NCBI RefSeq assembly: GCF_013085255.1
Contig: NZ_JABFCX010000002.1
Span: 1,044,501 to 1,108,500, forward strand
Length of the DNA stretch: 64,000 bases
Reading direction: 5' to 3'
Source: Parvularcula mediterranea
GTDB taxonomy: Bacteria > Pseudomonadota > Alphaproteobacteria > Caulobacterales > Parvularculaceae
Shown here: piece after piece, positions 33,996 through 43,434 of the stretch
Numbering within the stretch: the first letter of the stretch is position 1
Layout of the letters: the number at the start of each line of letters is the position of its first letter
The notes under the pieces: model-generated
Databases searched by the model: none
Seen by the model: the letters and a program-made list of their open reading frames with translations, nothing else
Told to the model about the DNA's origin: nothing
Position numbers and translations under genes: made by a program

Positions 33996-35975
33996 TTGAA
34001 GCCTTCTCTCCGTCTCGCAGCGGTCTCCGCTGTCGCCCTCCAGGCTGCTTCCGCCCAGACCGTTGACCGGATCACTGTCAGGGCCGCTCCGCCCGAAAGC
34101 CTCGACGACCGGCCAGCCAGCCTCAGCCTCTTGGATGGGCCCATTCAGGAGCTGATCTCACCCCGCGCGCCAGCGGAGCTTTTGAACCGCGCTCCCGGCG
34201 TCTTCGTTCAGTCAGGCTCGGGCCGTGAGCATCTGACCGCGATCAGGTCCCCAGTCCTCACAGGAGGAGCGGGCGCAGGCTCTTTCCTCTTCTTGCAGGA
34301 CGGCATTCCCCTGAGAGCGGCAGGCTTTGCCAATGTAAACGGCCTTTTCCACGCAGGTTTCCCGTTTGCCGAGAGCGTCGAGGTCCTGCGCGGGCCGGGG
34401 GATGTGGCTTATGGCGCGAACGCCCTCCACGGTGCGATCAATGTCCGCTCAGCAGCCCCAGGCGAGGGCGACACTGCCTTCACGCTGAGCGCCGGAAGCT
34501 TCGACCGCGGCAGGGCCATCGGCTCCTTGAACCGCGAAGGGCTCTCCGCCGGGCTCAGCGTTCTCCAAGATGGCGGTTACAGGGCCGATTCCGGTGCGCT
34601 CGAGCTTAAAGGCCAGCTCGCAGCAAAAATAGGCGAGGGCACGCTGAGGCTCTCGGTCCATCATCTGGAGCAGGAAACAGCAGGCTTCGTCCTCGGCGAT
34701 GATGCCTTCAAAGACGACGCCCTGCGCCGCTCCAACCCCAATCCGGACGCCTTCAGGGATGTCCGGCACGCTCTTGTCAGCTTCGAGCAGCCTTTCTCCG
34801 CTGGCGGTTGGGAGGGCACCGTGACGCCCTTCGCCCGGGCGACGGATATGGAATTCAGGATGCATTTTCTCCCCGGCACGCCGCTGGAAGAAAATGACCA
34901 CGCGAGCATTGGCGTCCAGAGTATTGCCTTTCGGAGCCTGTCAGACGCCATGCAGGTAGCTGTTGGTTTCGATGCCGATATCACTGAAGGTGCCCTGACG
35001 GAGATCCAAACGGCCCCGACCCGCTTCTCGTTCGTCCAGGGCGTCCACTATGATTTCGAGGTGGTCGCGCAGGAGGCAGCACCCTTCGCCAAGCTCCTCT
35101 GGGAGGCTTCGGACAGGCTGGCTCTCGAAGGCGGGGTGCGCCTCACGCACACGCGCTACGATTATGACAACAACACAGCGGCCAATGTTGTTGGCCGCTT
35201 CCGCCGCCCTGCCGACCGCGAGGACGACTTCACGACCGTGACCGGCAAGCTCGCAGGCACATTTGCGATCTCTCCCGGGCAGTCGGTCTACGCCTCCCTC
35301 GCAAGGGGTGCCCGGGCACCGCAGATCGCCGAGCTCTACCGGATCCAGGTGAACCAGGACCCGGAAGGCATTGAGCCTGAAACCCTCGACAGTGCGGAGC
35401 TTGGCTGGCGCGCAGGGGGCGGCTGGGGCCAGCTGGCGCTCACGGCATTTGCCATGCGCAAGGAGAACGTCTTCTTCCGCGACGCCGACGGTTTCAACGT
35501 CACCGATGGCGAGACCACGCATGTCGGGGTCGAGGGCGAGGCGACGTTCAGCCTCCACGAAACCCTCTCCTTGAGGCTCAGCGGGACCTATGCCGAGCAT
35601 CGGTACGGCTTTGACCGGAATGTCGGGAACGCCTCCGAAGTGATCACTGACGGGGACACGGTCGACACGGCGCCGGAAACCCTGGGCACGGCGCAGCTCA
35701 CTTGGACGCCATCGTCTGACTGGCTCGTCGAGCTGGCAGCGACCCATGTCGGGGATTATCCGATGAACGCTGCGAACACCGTCACCTATGAAGGCCACGA
35801 CCTTCTCGACCTGAGGGTGCAGAAGCAGCTTGGCGACAAGCTCTCTTTGACAGGCATTGTCCGCAATGCACTCGACACCCGGTACGCAAGGCGAGCAGAT
35901 TTTGCTTTCGGAAACGAAAGGTTCTTCCCCGGCGAGGAACGGGCCTATGAGCTGGTTCTTTCCGCGAAGTTTTGA
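33996..35975 (+). CDS. TonB-dependent outer membrane receptor
   Basis: A 659-residue receptor. A signal-like N-terminus (LRLAAVSAVALQAASAQ) leads into a plug domain with PAELLNRAPGVFVQSGSGRE and SVEVLRGPGDVAYGANALHG, followed by a beta-barrel ending in the terminal Phe (YELVLSAKF). The start is a TTG with GGAG 5 bases upstream. Substrate is not readable; an FNR-type box upstream makes a metal such as copper or iron needed under low oxygen one option. It precedes ubiE but is probably a separate unit. Confidence 0.9.
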   Translation: MKPSLRLAAVSAVALQAASAQTVDRITVRAAPPESLDDRPASLSLLDGPIQELISPRAPAELLNRAPGVFVQSGSGREHLTAIRSPVLTGGAGAGSFLFLQDGIPLRAAGFANVNGLFHAGFPFAESVEVLRGPGDVAYGANALHGAINVRSAAPGEGDTAFTLSAGSFDRGRAIGSLNREGLSAGLSVLQDGGYRADSGALELKGQLAAKIGEGTLRLSVHHLEQETAGFVLGDDAFKDDALRRSNPNPDAFRDVRHALVSFEQPFSAGGWEGTVTPFARATDMEFRMHFLPGTPLEENDHASIGVQSIAFRSLSDAMQVAVGFDADITEGALTEIQTAPTRFSFVQGVHYDFEVVAQEAAPFAKLLWEASDRLALEGGVRLTHTRYDYDNNTAANVVGRFRRPADREDDFTTVTGKLAGTFAISPGQSVYASLARGARAPQIAELYRIQVNQDPEGIEPETLDSAELGWRAGGGWGQLALTAFAMRKENVFFRDADGFNVTDGETTHVGVEGEATFSLHETLSLRLSGTYAEHRYGFDRNVGNASEVITDGDTVDTAPETLGTAQLTWTPSSDWLVELAATHVGDYPMNAANTVTYEGHDLLDLRVQKQLGDKLSLTGIVRNALDTRYARRADFAFGNERFFPGEERAYELVLSAKF

Positions 35976-36053
35976 CCCTGCGGCTGATAGGTTTAGAGAC
36001 CCTTCGCCCCTCCCGGCCTATGTCCGCCTAAGACCTTCAGAAAGTCCCGTCCG

Positions 36054-36803
36054 ATGAGCGAAGAGAAGACCGTCCCCTTTGGTGCCCGCGATGTCTCGCG
36101 GGAGGAGAAGGCGCCTCTCGTGCGCGAGGTCTTCCGTTCGGTCGCGACCTCCTATGACGTGATGAATGACTTCATGTCCGGCGGCATGCACCGGGTCTGG
36201 AAATCGGTGACGGTGGACAGGATGAACCCCCAGCCGGGACATCACCTGATCGACGTGGCTGGCGGCACAGGAGACATTGCTGCGAGCTTTTTGACGCGCG
36301 CGGGTGAACGTGATCCTCGCGGGCGCGCTCCAGCCGAGGCCGTGGTCTGCGACATCAACCATGCGATGCTCGATGCGGGGAACGGCCGTGACCATGCGGC
36401 GCGGGTCTGCGGCGATGCGGAAAAGCTTCCGTTCACGGATGGCATGTTCAGCCACTATTCCATCGGCTTTGGCATTCGAAACGTCACAGACAGGGCAGCC
36501 GCCTTCCGCGAGGCCTTCCGTGTGCTGCGCTTCGGCGGAAGGCTCTTCGTCCTCGAATTCAGCCAGCCTCCGACAGAAGGCTTTCGCGCGGTCTATGATC
36601 GCTATTCTGATGAAGTCATTCCGCGCCTCGGAGAGGCTGTGGCGGGCGATCGGGAGAGCTATCAATATCTCGTCGACTCCATCAGGCGCTTTCCGGGCCC
36701 TGACGATCTGGCGAGCGAGATCCGTGCCGCAGGGTTTTCACGCGTGAAGTATGAGCGCTTCACGGGCGGCATCTGTGTCCTCCACATGGCGGCGAAGATC
36801 TAA
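36054..36803 (+). CDS. ubiE: Ubiquinone/menaquinone C-methyltransferase UbiE
   Basis: A 249-residue SAM-dependent methyltransferase acting on the ubiquinone ring. It shows SYDVMNDFMSGGMHRVWKS, the SAM motif HLIDVAGGTGDIAASFL, DINHAMLDAG and GIRNVTDRAAAFREAFRVL, all standard UbiE blocks. Length is standard. It is followed after 3 bases by ubiB, forming a ubiquinone operon. Confidence 0.97.
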   Translation: MSEEKTVPFGARDVSREEKAPLVREVFRSVATSYDVMNDFMSGGMHRVWKSVTVDRMNPQPGHHLIDVAGGTGDIAASFLTRAGERDPRGRAPAEAVVCDINHAMLDAGNGRDHAARVCGDAEKLPFTDGMFSHYSIGFGIRNVTDRAAAFREAFRVLRFGGRLFVLEFSQPPTEGFRAVYDRYSDEVIPRLGEAVAGDRESYQYLVDSIRRFPGPDDLASEIRAAGFSRVKYERFTGGICVLHMAAKI

Positions 36804-36806
36804 CTT

Positions 36807-38327
36807 ATGTTCCGAGGGCTGAGCGATCTTCTGAGGCTGTTGCGGATCACATGGATCCTGGCGCGTCATGACGCGCTGATCCCGCGTGAGTTCGACCGTC
36901 AGGTCCCCTCATGGGTGCGCCTTGTGGGCAAGGTCACGCGTTTCGGTACCCGCGCGCGGGGGCGTCGCCCGGGCCAGCGTCTCGCCGATGCGTTGGCGGG
37001 CCAAGGGCCTGCCTACGTCAAGTTCGGCCAGCTCCTCGCTACAAGGCCTGACATTATCGGCCTCGAAATGGCGGAGGACCTGGCGAAGCTTCAGGACCAG
37101 ATGCCGCCCTTCCCGCAGGCCGAAGCCATCCGCGAGATCGAGCGTTCCTTCGGCAAGCCAATCGCGGAGCTGTTCACGTCTTTCTCGGAACCGGTCGCCG
37201 CGGCATCGATTGCGCAAGTCCACCGTGCACGGACGCTTTCCGGGAGTGACGTGGCCGTCAAAGTCCTCCGCCCCGGCATCGAGAAGACCGCGAGACGGGA
37301 ATTCAGGACACTCCTCTTGGGCGCGAAGCTGACCCAGCGTTTCGTGCCTGCGGCCCGGCGTATGGAGCCGGTGAAGTTCATCCGCACCCTGATGCAAAGC
37401 TCCGAGCTTGAGCTTGATCTTCGGATCGAGGCAGGCTCGGCTTCTGAGCTTCGCGAGAATCTTGCTGAGTATCCTGACCTCGTCATTCCCGAGGTTGATT
37501 GGCAGCATTCCGCCCGGCGCATTCTCACCCTTCAATGGATCGAGGGTACGCCAGTCACCGATCTCGAAGCGCTTGGTGCACGGAATATCGACCGTTCGAA
37601 GCTCGCCATCCTCGCGATGCGCTCGTTCCTGAGCCAGGCCCTCGACCACGGCTTCTTCCACGCCGACATGCACCAGGGGAACCTCTTCGTCGACGAGAAG
37701 GGGCGGCTTGTCCTCATCGATTTCGGCATCATGGGCCGGCTCGATGAGAAAGCCCGACGTGCCTTTGCCGAGATCATCTACGGCTTCATCCGGCGGGATT
37801 ATCGCGCAGCGGCGCTTGCCCATTTCGAGGCGGGCTATGTGCCCGAGCATTTCAACGTGGATGCCTTCGCCACGGCCCTTCGCGCGGTGGGCGAGCCGAT
37901 CTTCGGAAAGAAAGCGGACCAGCTCGACATGAGCAGGGTGCTCCAGCAGCTCTTCGACGTGACCGATGTCTTCGACATGCACCTGCGGCCGGAGCTCGTT
38001 CTGCTTCAGCGCACGATGGTGGTGGTGGAAGGCGTAGCGCGGGTCCTCGATCCGGAGATCGACCTCTGGGCGACCGCCGAGCCGATCGTCAGGGACTATG
38101 TGAAGCGCGAGGTGGGCGGCAAAGCCTTTGCCCGCCAAGCCAAGGCCAACTTCGACGCCGCCAAGGACTTGGTGGAAGCATTCCCCGAGTTCGCCCAGGC
38201 TGCGGAGAACGTCGCGGGCCAGCTCGCCAATGGCGGGCTCCGCCTCTCAGACGACTCCATCGAGCGGCTAGCGCGGGCCATCAAGGGCAAGCCTGTCCGC
38301 CCGGGCAAAGACAAGCCAAGCGCCTGA
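36807..38327 (+). CDS. ubiB: ABC1/UbiB atypical kinase for ubiquinone synthesis
   Basis: A 506-residue UbiB/COQ8-family protein needed for ubiquinone biosynthesis. The KxGQ motif appears in AYVKFGQLLATRPDIIG, the Ala-rich nucleotide loop in VAAASIAQVHRA, and catalytic blocks in FFHADMHQGNLFV and LIDFGIMGRL. Family members usually end in a pair of membrane helices; here the C-terminus (RLARAIKGKPVRPGKDKPSA) is hydrophilic and no such pair is visible, so membrane association may depend on partners. It follows ubiE by 3 bases. Confidence 0.95.
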   Translation: MFRGLSDLLRLLRITWILARHDALIPREFDRQVPSWVRLVGKVTRFGTRARGRRPGQRLADALAGQGPAYVKFGQLLATRPDIIGLEMAEDLAKLQDQMPPFPQAEAIREIERSFGKPIAELFTSFSEPVAAASIAQVHRARTLSGSDVAVKVLRPGIEKTARREFRTLLLGAKLTQRFVPAARRMEPVKFIRTLMQSSELELDLRIEAGSASELRENLAEYPDLVIPEVDWQHSARRILTLQWIEGTPVTDLEALGARNIDRSKLAILAMRSFLSQALDHGFFHADMHQGNLFVDEKGRLVLIDFGIMGRLDEKARRAFAEIIYGFIRRDYRAAALAHFEAGYVPEHFNVDAFATALRAVGEPIFGKKADQLDMSRVLQQLFDVTDVFDMHLRPELVLLQRTMVVVEGVARVLDPEIDLWATAEPIVRDYVKREVGGKAFARQAKANFDAAKDLVEAFPEFAQAAENVAGQLANGGLRLSDDSIERLARAIKGKPVRPGKDKPSA

Positions 38328-38357
38328 TCCTCTCTCATCGCGACAGGTAGGCAAAGA

Positions 38358-38383
38358 AAAAGGGCGAAGCCGAAGCTTCGCCC
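38358..38383 (-). terminator. Rho-independent terminator of the outer-membrane beta-barrel gene
   Basis: A 9-bp perfect stem, GGGCGAAGC and GCTTCGCCC around a CGAA loop, with a run of A on the left that reads as a T-tract on the minus strand. It stands about 30 bases past the stop of the minus-strand porin-like gene. It may also slow ubiB transcription from the other side, but no T-run follows there. Confidence 0.85.
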
Positions 38384-38413
38384 TCTTCAATCTGCGGCGT
38401 CAGCTGCTGAAGC

Positions 38414-39190
38414 TTAGAAGCTCCAGCGGTAGCCGACTTCGGCGATGAACTGGTCAACGTCGATTTCGAGATCCGAGACGAGGCCGAGTGCGCCGCCGGT
38501 TTCGACTTCAACGCTTTCAGCTGCGCGGTAGCGGAAGCCAGCGTGCAGGGCCGTGGTTGCGGACAGGTCGTAGTCGACGCCAATCATGGCCTGCCAGCCG
38601 AAGCCGGTGCTGTTGTCGTCAACGAGGCCGAGGCCCGAAGGATCGTAGTCGACGTTGGTGTTCACGACACCGATGCCGAGGCCGATGAACGGGTGCACGT
38701 CTTCGGAAGGAACGGTGAAGTCGTAGTAGCCATTGACCATGAAGCCGATCGTGGAGACCGAGCCCTGAGCGTCTTCGATGACGCGGCCGATGTTGATGCC
38801 GAGCGGCTCGGTCGCGCCGACGAGGACGCCTGCGTCCACAGCCTGGAGGCTGCCGCCGAGAGCGCGGAAGTCGTCATGGTCTTTGACGTTGGCGCGGGTG
38901 TAGCTGAGCTCGAGCTCGCTGCGGAACGGGCCGAGGGCCGTTGCTTTACCGAGAGCGATCGAAGCGAAGCCGCCGACTTCGAATTCGGAGTCGAAGACGT
39001 AGTTGGCGTCGCTGGTGAGCGTGCCAGCGTCGAGGCCGAGAACGAAGTTCTCGCCGACATCGCCGGAGTTGCTGCTGTCGGCGCTGAGAAGGAAGCCCAG
39101 CTTGCCTGCGACGTAGTAGTCTTGGGCTGCGGCGCCGGCCGAGGCCATTGCCAGACCAGCAGCGGTCATCATCATGAGAGTTTTCGTCAT
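38414..39190 (-). CDS. Outer membrane beta-barrel protein
   Basis: A 258-residue OmpA/OmpW-like barrel. The signal peptide is MTKTLMMMTAAGLAMASAGA with cleavage near AQDYY. Alternating beta strands follow (FEVGGFASIALG, RSELELSYTR, HPFIGLGIGVVNTN, ALHAGFRYRA), ending VGYRWSF with the C-terminal Phe needed for barrel insertion. AGGAGG 6 bases before the ATG is a strong ribosome-binding site, and a terminator follows, suggesting high expression. No pore specificity is evident. It is divergent from coaBC across 244 bases with no gene. Confidence 0.88.
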   Translation of the reverse strand: MTKTLMMMTAAGLAMASAGAAAQDYYVAGKLGFLLSADSSNSGDVGENFVLGLDAGTLTSDANYVFDSEFEVGGFASIALGKATALGPFRSELELSYTRANVKDHDDFRALGGSLQAVDAGVLVGATEPLGINIGRVIEDAQGSVSTIGFMVNGYYDFTVPSEDVHPFIGLGIGVVNTNVDYDPSGLGLVDDNSTGFGWQAMIGVDYDLSATTALHAGFRYRAAESVEVETGGALGLVSDLEIDVDQFIAEVGYRWSF

Positions 39191-39434
39191 TTTTGGCCTC
39201 CTCAGGCGCCCTGCCGTTACGATTCGCAGGCGCAGTTGATTCATGGCGCGTGCATGCGCGCGCTCTTCCGATAAAGCGTTCAACGTTGCGTATTCAAGTG
39301 AGTTCCCGCAGTGCACCCCAAGAAACCTCAGCGGGCGGCAAAAACGCAACAGAGGAAATTAACGTAACGGCTTCCCTTTTCGCGCGAACGACGTGCCAGA
39401 CAAAGGCTTGCCAGCGTAAACAGGGAGACAAACC

Positions 39435-40652
39435 ATGACGTCAGAAGAGCACCGGTCACGCCGCGTCCTTTTGGTCGTGGGAGGCGGGATCGCGGCGTAC
39501 AAGTCGCTGGAGCTCGCCCGTGAGTTGTCAAAACGCGGCGTGACGGTCACTTCCGTGCTCACCAAGGGCGGTGCCGAATTCGTCACGCCCCTCTCTCTTT
39601 CGGGCCTCACCGGCGAGAAGTGCTACACCGATCTTTTCAGTCTCACCGACGAGGTGGAGATGGGCCATATCGAGCTCAGTCGCTCCGCTGACCTTGTTCT
39701 CGTGGCGCCCGCGACTGCTGATCTCATGGCGAAAGCGGCCCAGGGGCTGGCCAACGATCTCGCATCGACCCTTCTCCTGGCGACGGACAAGAAGGTGCTC
39801 TTCGCCCCCGCCATGAATGTGAAGATGTGGGAGCACCCTGCCACCCGGCGGAACCTCGCGCAGCTCAGGGAAGACGGCGCAGAGTTCGTTGGCCCGGGCG
39901 AAGGCGCCATGGCCTGCGGCGAATTCGGCGAAGGCCGCCTCGCGGAGCCGTGGGAGATTGCCGACGCTGCCGAAAAGCTTCTTCCCGCCCCCCAAGGCAG
40001 GCTGTCTGGCAGAAAAGTGGTGATCACCGCAGGCCCGACCCATGAGCCGGTGGACCCGGTTCGCTTCGTGGGCAACCGCTCGTCGGGCAAGCAGGGCTAC
40101 GCGATCGCCGCTGCCTGCCGGAACGAAGGAGCAGATGTGACCCTGATCTCCGGCCCCGTTTCCCTGCCTGCGCCGTCGGGCTGCGACGTCATCCATGTGC
40201 AGACGGCGCGCGAGATGATGGCCGCAACGGAACAGGCGCTACCAGCCGATGTCTTCATCGCCTGCGCTGCGGTGGCCGATTACCGCCCTGCGGTCGAAAC
40301 GCCGCACAAGGTCAAAAAAGAGCGGGGCGGCCTGACGGCCATCGATCTCATCGAAAACCCTGACATCCTCGCGACGATCTCGCAGCTCGATGTGGGGAGG
40401 CCGCAGCTGGTTGTCGGCTTTGCGGCTGAAACTGACGATGTGCTCGGCCATGCTGAGACCAAGCGCGCCCGGAAGAAGTGCGACTGGATCGTCGCGAACG
40501 ACGTCTCGCCGGGCACCCCCTCCATGGGCGGTGACAAGAACGAGGTCACGATCATCACCGGCGACGATGACGAGAGCCTGCCGATGATGGCGAAGGACAT
40601 GCTCGGCGCCCACCTCGCAAGGCGGATCGCCGACAAGCTCGATCAGGGGTGA
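39435..40652 (+). CDS. coaBC: Bifunctional phosphopantothenoylcysteine decarboxylase/synthase
   Basis: A 405-residue bifunctional coenzyme A enzyme. The CoaC flavoprotein half has VVGGGIAAYKSLELAREL, the catalytic His in MGHIELSR, PAMNVKMWEHPA and the ACGEFGEGRLAEP loop with its Cys. The CoaB half has VITAGPTHEPVDPVRFVGNR, SSGKQGYAIA and a late Lys in KVKKERG. Order ubiE-ubiB-coaBC is retained except for the intervening barrel gene. Confidence 0.97.
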   Translation: MTSEEHRSRRVLLVVGGGIAAYKSLELARELSKRGVTVTSVLTKGGAEFVTPLSLSGLTGEKCYTDLFSLTDEVEMGHIELSRSADLVLVAPATADLMAKAAQGLANDLASTLLLATDKKVLFAPAMNVKMWEHPATRRNLAQLREDGAEFVGPGEGAMACGEFGEGRLAEPWEIADAAEKLLPAPQGRLSGRKVVITAGPTHEPVDPVRFVGNRSSGKQGYAIAAACRNEGADVTLISGPVSLPAPSGCDVIHVQTAREMMAATEQALPADVFIACAAVADYRPAVETPHKVKKERGGLTAIDLIENPDILATISQLDVGRPQLVVGFAAETDDVLGHAETKRARKKCDWIVANDVSPGTPSMGGDKNEVTIITGDDDESLPMMAKDMLGAHLARRIADKLDQG

Positions 40653-40655
40653 CGG

Positions 40656-41645
40656 CTAGAGACGCTCGACGTCGTAGCCGCGGCCCCTGAGCATGTCCTG
40701 CAGCGACGCGTCGCCTGCGAGGTGGCCAGCGCCGACGGCGACGACGAAGGTACCGGGCTCATCGGTCAGGACCCGGTCGATCTGCTGAGACCAGTCCGCG
40801 TTGCGGTCGGTGATCAGACGCTCGCGCAGCTTGGGATAATCGGCGAAGGCACTGTTGATCAGGTAGTCGACCCGCTCGACATCCCCTTCGTACCAGGCCC
40901 CCATGAGGTCGGCGTAGTAGGCTTCGCCCTCTTCAAGATCATCAAGGACTTCAAGGAAATAGGCGGCATCGCGCTCGTCATCGCCATTGGCCAGCATCTG
41001 TATCTGCTGGGCTGCGGTCTCGAGGTAGCGGAGCGGCACGCCGCGCTCGAGCATCTCGCGGGAGATGATGACGTCAGCGCCTGAGGCTGGATCGCCGCCC
41101 GCCTTGATGAGCGAGAGGACGCTCATCTGCATGGTCGCGAACCAGGGACGGAAATTGTTCAGCTGTGAGAGGCTGAGGTCCAGCTCGCCGAGCGCCTCGT
41201 CGATCCTCTTCTGGTCCTTCTTCTCGAAGAAGTCCGACAGCGTCATGTCGTTCTTGAGCTCTGCGGTCTGGGTGACGACCAGGCCCATCGCCCTCTGCGC
41301 TTCACGGGAAAAGACGTCGGCTTCCAGGAAGACGGCCTCGGCCTGGTTGAAGGCGGTCCTGATGTCCTGGGTCTGCCATTCGACCCCGGGCTTCATCAGG
41401 TGGACCGTGCCGAGGAGGTAGACGACAGTGTCCTCGTCGGAGACCTGCCAGATGGCGACGTTGCTTTCGCCTTCTGTGGCTTCATCGAGGTTGGAGGGGC
41501 GATCCTTGCCGCCAACCGGTTCTGCAATCTCCTGCTGACCGCCGAGTTCCTCGATGACGATATCGCCCGAGGCGGCGTCATCTGAGCACGCGCCTAAGAG
41601 GCCCGCAGAAAAAGCCGCCAGGGCAAGCGGGAATGAAAAGCGCAT
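40656..41645 (-). CDS. TraB/GumN family lipoprotein
   Basis: A 329-residue envelope protein with lipobox FSAGLLGACSDD. The TraB/GumN core is visible in VYLLGTVHLMKPG, LEADVFSREAQ and the C-terminal FVVAVGAGHLAGDASLQDML, which carry the conserved GxxH and GAGH elements. GAGGA 6 bases upstream fixes the start. It lies 3 bases from the convergent coaBC stop and diverges from the flagellin gene. Family members are thought to be erythromycin-esterase- or peptidase-like, but function is uncertain. Confidence 0.9.
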   Translation of the reverse strand: MRFSFPLALAAFSAGLLGACSDDAASGDIVIEELGGQQEIAEPVGGKDRPSNLDEATEGESNVAIWQVSDEDTVVYLLGTVHLMKPGVEWQTQDIRTAFNQAEAVFLEADVFSREAQRAMGLVVTQTAELKNDMTLSDFFEKKDQKRIDEALGELDLSLSQLNNFRPWFATMQMSVLSLIKAGGDPASGADVIISREMLERGVPLRYLETAAQQIQMLANGDDERDAAYFLEVLDDLEEGEAYYADLMGAWYEGDVERVDYLINSAFADYPKLRERLITDRNADWSQQIDRVLTDEPGTFVVAVGAGHLAGDASLQDMLRGRGYDVERL

Positions 41646-41859
41646 GGAGATTCCTCTTTTTGGTCGCCACGGAGTTAGCACGATCCAGGAAGCGAACCGT
41701 GTCCGAAAGACAACGTCCGGTGCTTCCTGGAACCCAGCCAAAACAGCCTTAATTCCGTAAACAAACCTTACCTGCGTGCTTACCATAGTTTGCACTCACA
41801 TTAACGCGATAGGCACGGTTGGTCCTCTAGATACTATCACACGGAAGGGAGGGATCGCT

Positions 41860-43401
41860 GTGCTACTGACAAATGCCTCGGCACAAGTCGCGTTGAAGAC
41901 ATTGCGCACGGCGAATGTGAACCTGCAGACGACGCAGGACCGCATCTCCACTGGTCTCAAGGTTGCGTCGGCCGACGACAACCCGGCCTTCTTCCTCGTC
42001 TCAACGACCCAGCGTTCCGACGTGGTGGTTCAGGACGGCATCCGCGAGAATCTGCAGGTCGGTCTTGGCGCGCTCCGCACCGCGATGGCAGCGCAGCCAG
42101 CGATCGATGACGCCATCCTCAACATCAAGAACGCGATTGTCGCCCTCGAAAACGGCACTGCCGAAGAAGAGCTGACGACGATCATTGAACAGCAGATCGA
42201 TCAGGTCCGCGAAGTCCTGAAAGCTGCGAGCTACAACGGCCTCAACCTTCTCGACACGCGCGAAGCCCAGACGATGGTCATCGGCGCTGAACGCGACGGT
42301 GGCAGCTACGACTTCCAGACGCTTGAGCTTGTTGGCGCAGGTCTCGGCATCAGGCCGACCGTTGCCTCGCCCACCGTGGCGCCGTTTGCGGGGTCCGTCC
42401 TCGACCTCAACTCAACCCGGGATAACGGCACCGAGGGTACCTATGGCGGCTACACCGTTGGTACGGTCAATGGCGTCAACACCGGCACCAACGGTTCTGG
42501 CGGTGTCGACGAGCGGACCTTCGGCATCAGCTTCGAGACCGGGTCGGACATCACGACCCAGCAGGTGATCTACGAAGAGGGCGGCAACGTCCGCGGCCTC
42601 AACATCTCGATCCGCAACGGCCTTCTCGTTTTCGGTGGCTACAACCTGCCAACGGGCGACCCGGGCACCGAGTGGACCTACCGCGAGGTCCAGGTCTCGA
42701 TCGAAGCCAACACACGCTACACCGCGCAGCTCGTCCTCGATGGCGACGCCGCAGCGACGGGTGAGTTCCGGGGCTATCTCAACGGCGAGTTCGTTGATCG
42801 CGTCGGCGGCGTCGGCGTCCTGTTTGACCACCCCGGCGGTATCGGCGTTGGCCGGATCAACGGCAACGCTGTCGTCAATGGCTCTGTGGTCAACCGCATC
42901 ACCGGTCCTACGGGTAACGACTTCCAGGGGTCGGTGGACAAGGTCATCGCCTACAACTCGATCTTCACGACGACCGAGTTCGACATCATCAACAGCTACC
43001 TCGCCGAGGACTGGCTGCCTGAGCGCGGGATCCAGTACTATATCGGCTCCGAAGAGCGTCAGGAGACAGCGTCCCTGATCCAGCTTCTCGAAGCTGTGGT
43101 GCCGATCGATCAGGACGGCTTCTCGACTTCCGCCGCGCTCGAAGTGCTCGACGCAGCGTCGAAGAAAGCCAACCGCGCGTTCAGCACCTTTGGCTTCTAC
43201 GAGGCCCGGCTCGAGCGTCAGCAGGACTACCTCTTCAACCTCTCCGGTTCGATGGAGAGCGGGATCGCGGCGCTTGTCGAAGCGGATCTCGCCGAGGAGT
43301 CCGCCAAGCTGCAGGCCTTCCAGGTCCAGACCCAGCTGGCGCAGCAGAGCCTCCTGATTGCCAACCAGCGGCCGCAATCGCTCCTCCGGCTTTTCGCCTG
43401 A
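41860..43401 (+). CDS. Flagellin with inserted LamG/concanavalin-like domain
   Basis: A 513-residue flagellin. The N-terminal D0/D1 core is clear (ALKTLRTANVNLQTTQDRIS then GLKVASADDNPAFFLV), as is the C-terminal core (EESAKLQAFQVQTQLAQQSL, ending SLLRLFA). Between about residues 168 and 392 is a beta-sandwich with LamG hallmarks: RTFGISFETGSDITTQQVIY, GLLVFGGY, YRGYLNGEFVD-like strand FRGYLNGEFVD and TEFDIINSYLAEDW. The GTG start has GGAGG 7 bases upstream. No other flagellar gene is nearby. The inserted domain would face outward on the filament; glycan binding is inference. Confidence 0.88.
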   Translation: MLLTNASAQVALKTLRTANVNLQTTQDRISTGLKVASADDNPAFFLVSTTQRSDVVVQDGIRENLQVGLGALRTAMAAQPAIDDAILNIKNAIVALENGTAEEELTTIIEQQIDQVREVLKAASYNGLNLLDTREAQTMVIGAERDGGSYDFQTLELVGAGLGIRPTVASPTVAPFAGSVLDLNSTRDNGTEGTYGGYTVGTVNGVNTGTNGSGGVDERTFGISFETGSDITTQQVIYEEGGNVRGLNISIRNGLLVFGGYNLPTGDPGTEWTYREVQVSIEANTRYTAQLVLDGDAAATGEFRGYLNGEFVDRVGGVGVLFDHPGGIGVGRINGNAVVNGSVVNRITGPTGNDFQGSVDKVIAYNSIFTTTEFDIINSYLAEDWLPERGIQYYIGSEERQETASLIQLLEAVVPIDQDGFSTSAALEVLDAASKKANRAFSTFGFYEARLERQQDYLFNLSGSMESGIAALVEADLAEESAKLQAFQVQTQLAQQSLLIANQRPQSLLRLFA

Positions 43402-43410
43402 TCTTGATTT

Positions 43411-43434
43411 CGTAACGCCCCTGTGGTCCGTAAC
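43411..43434. promoter_or_regulatory. Direct repeat upstream of the metal-receptor operon
   Basis: CGTAACgCCC recurs as CGTAACaCCC 18 bases further on, in the short gap between the flagellin stop and the small His/Cys protein. Spacing near two helical turns is compatible with a tandem-binding regulator. It does not resemble the published palindromic alphaproteobacterial Zur box, so any link to zinc control is a guess. Confidence 0.3.

Noticed and set aside
36909-38138. A 409-codon open frame antisense to ubiB
   Set aside because: It is a shadow of the UbiB gene, whose kinase motifs are clear on the plus strand.
41805-41830. Possible sigma-54 promoter (AGGCACGGTTGG) before the flagellin
   Set aside because: GG is present but the GC element at the required spacing is missing; a sigma-28 match was no better.
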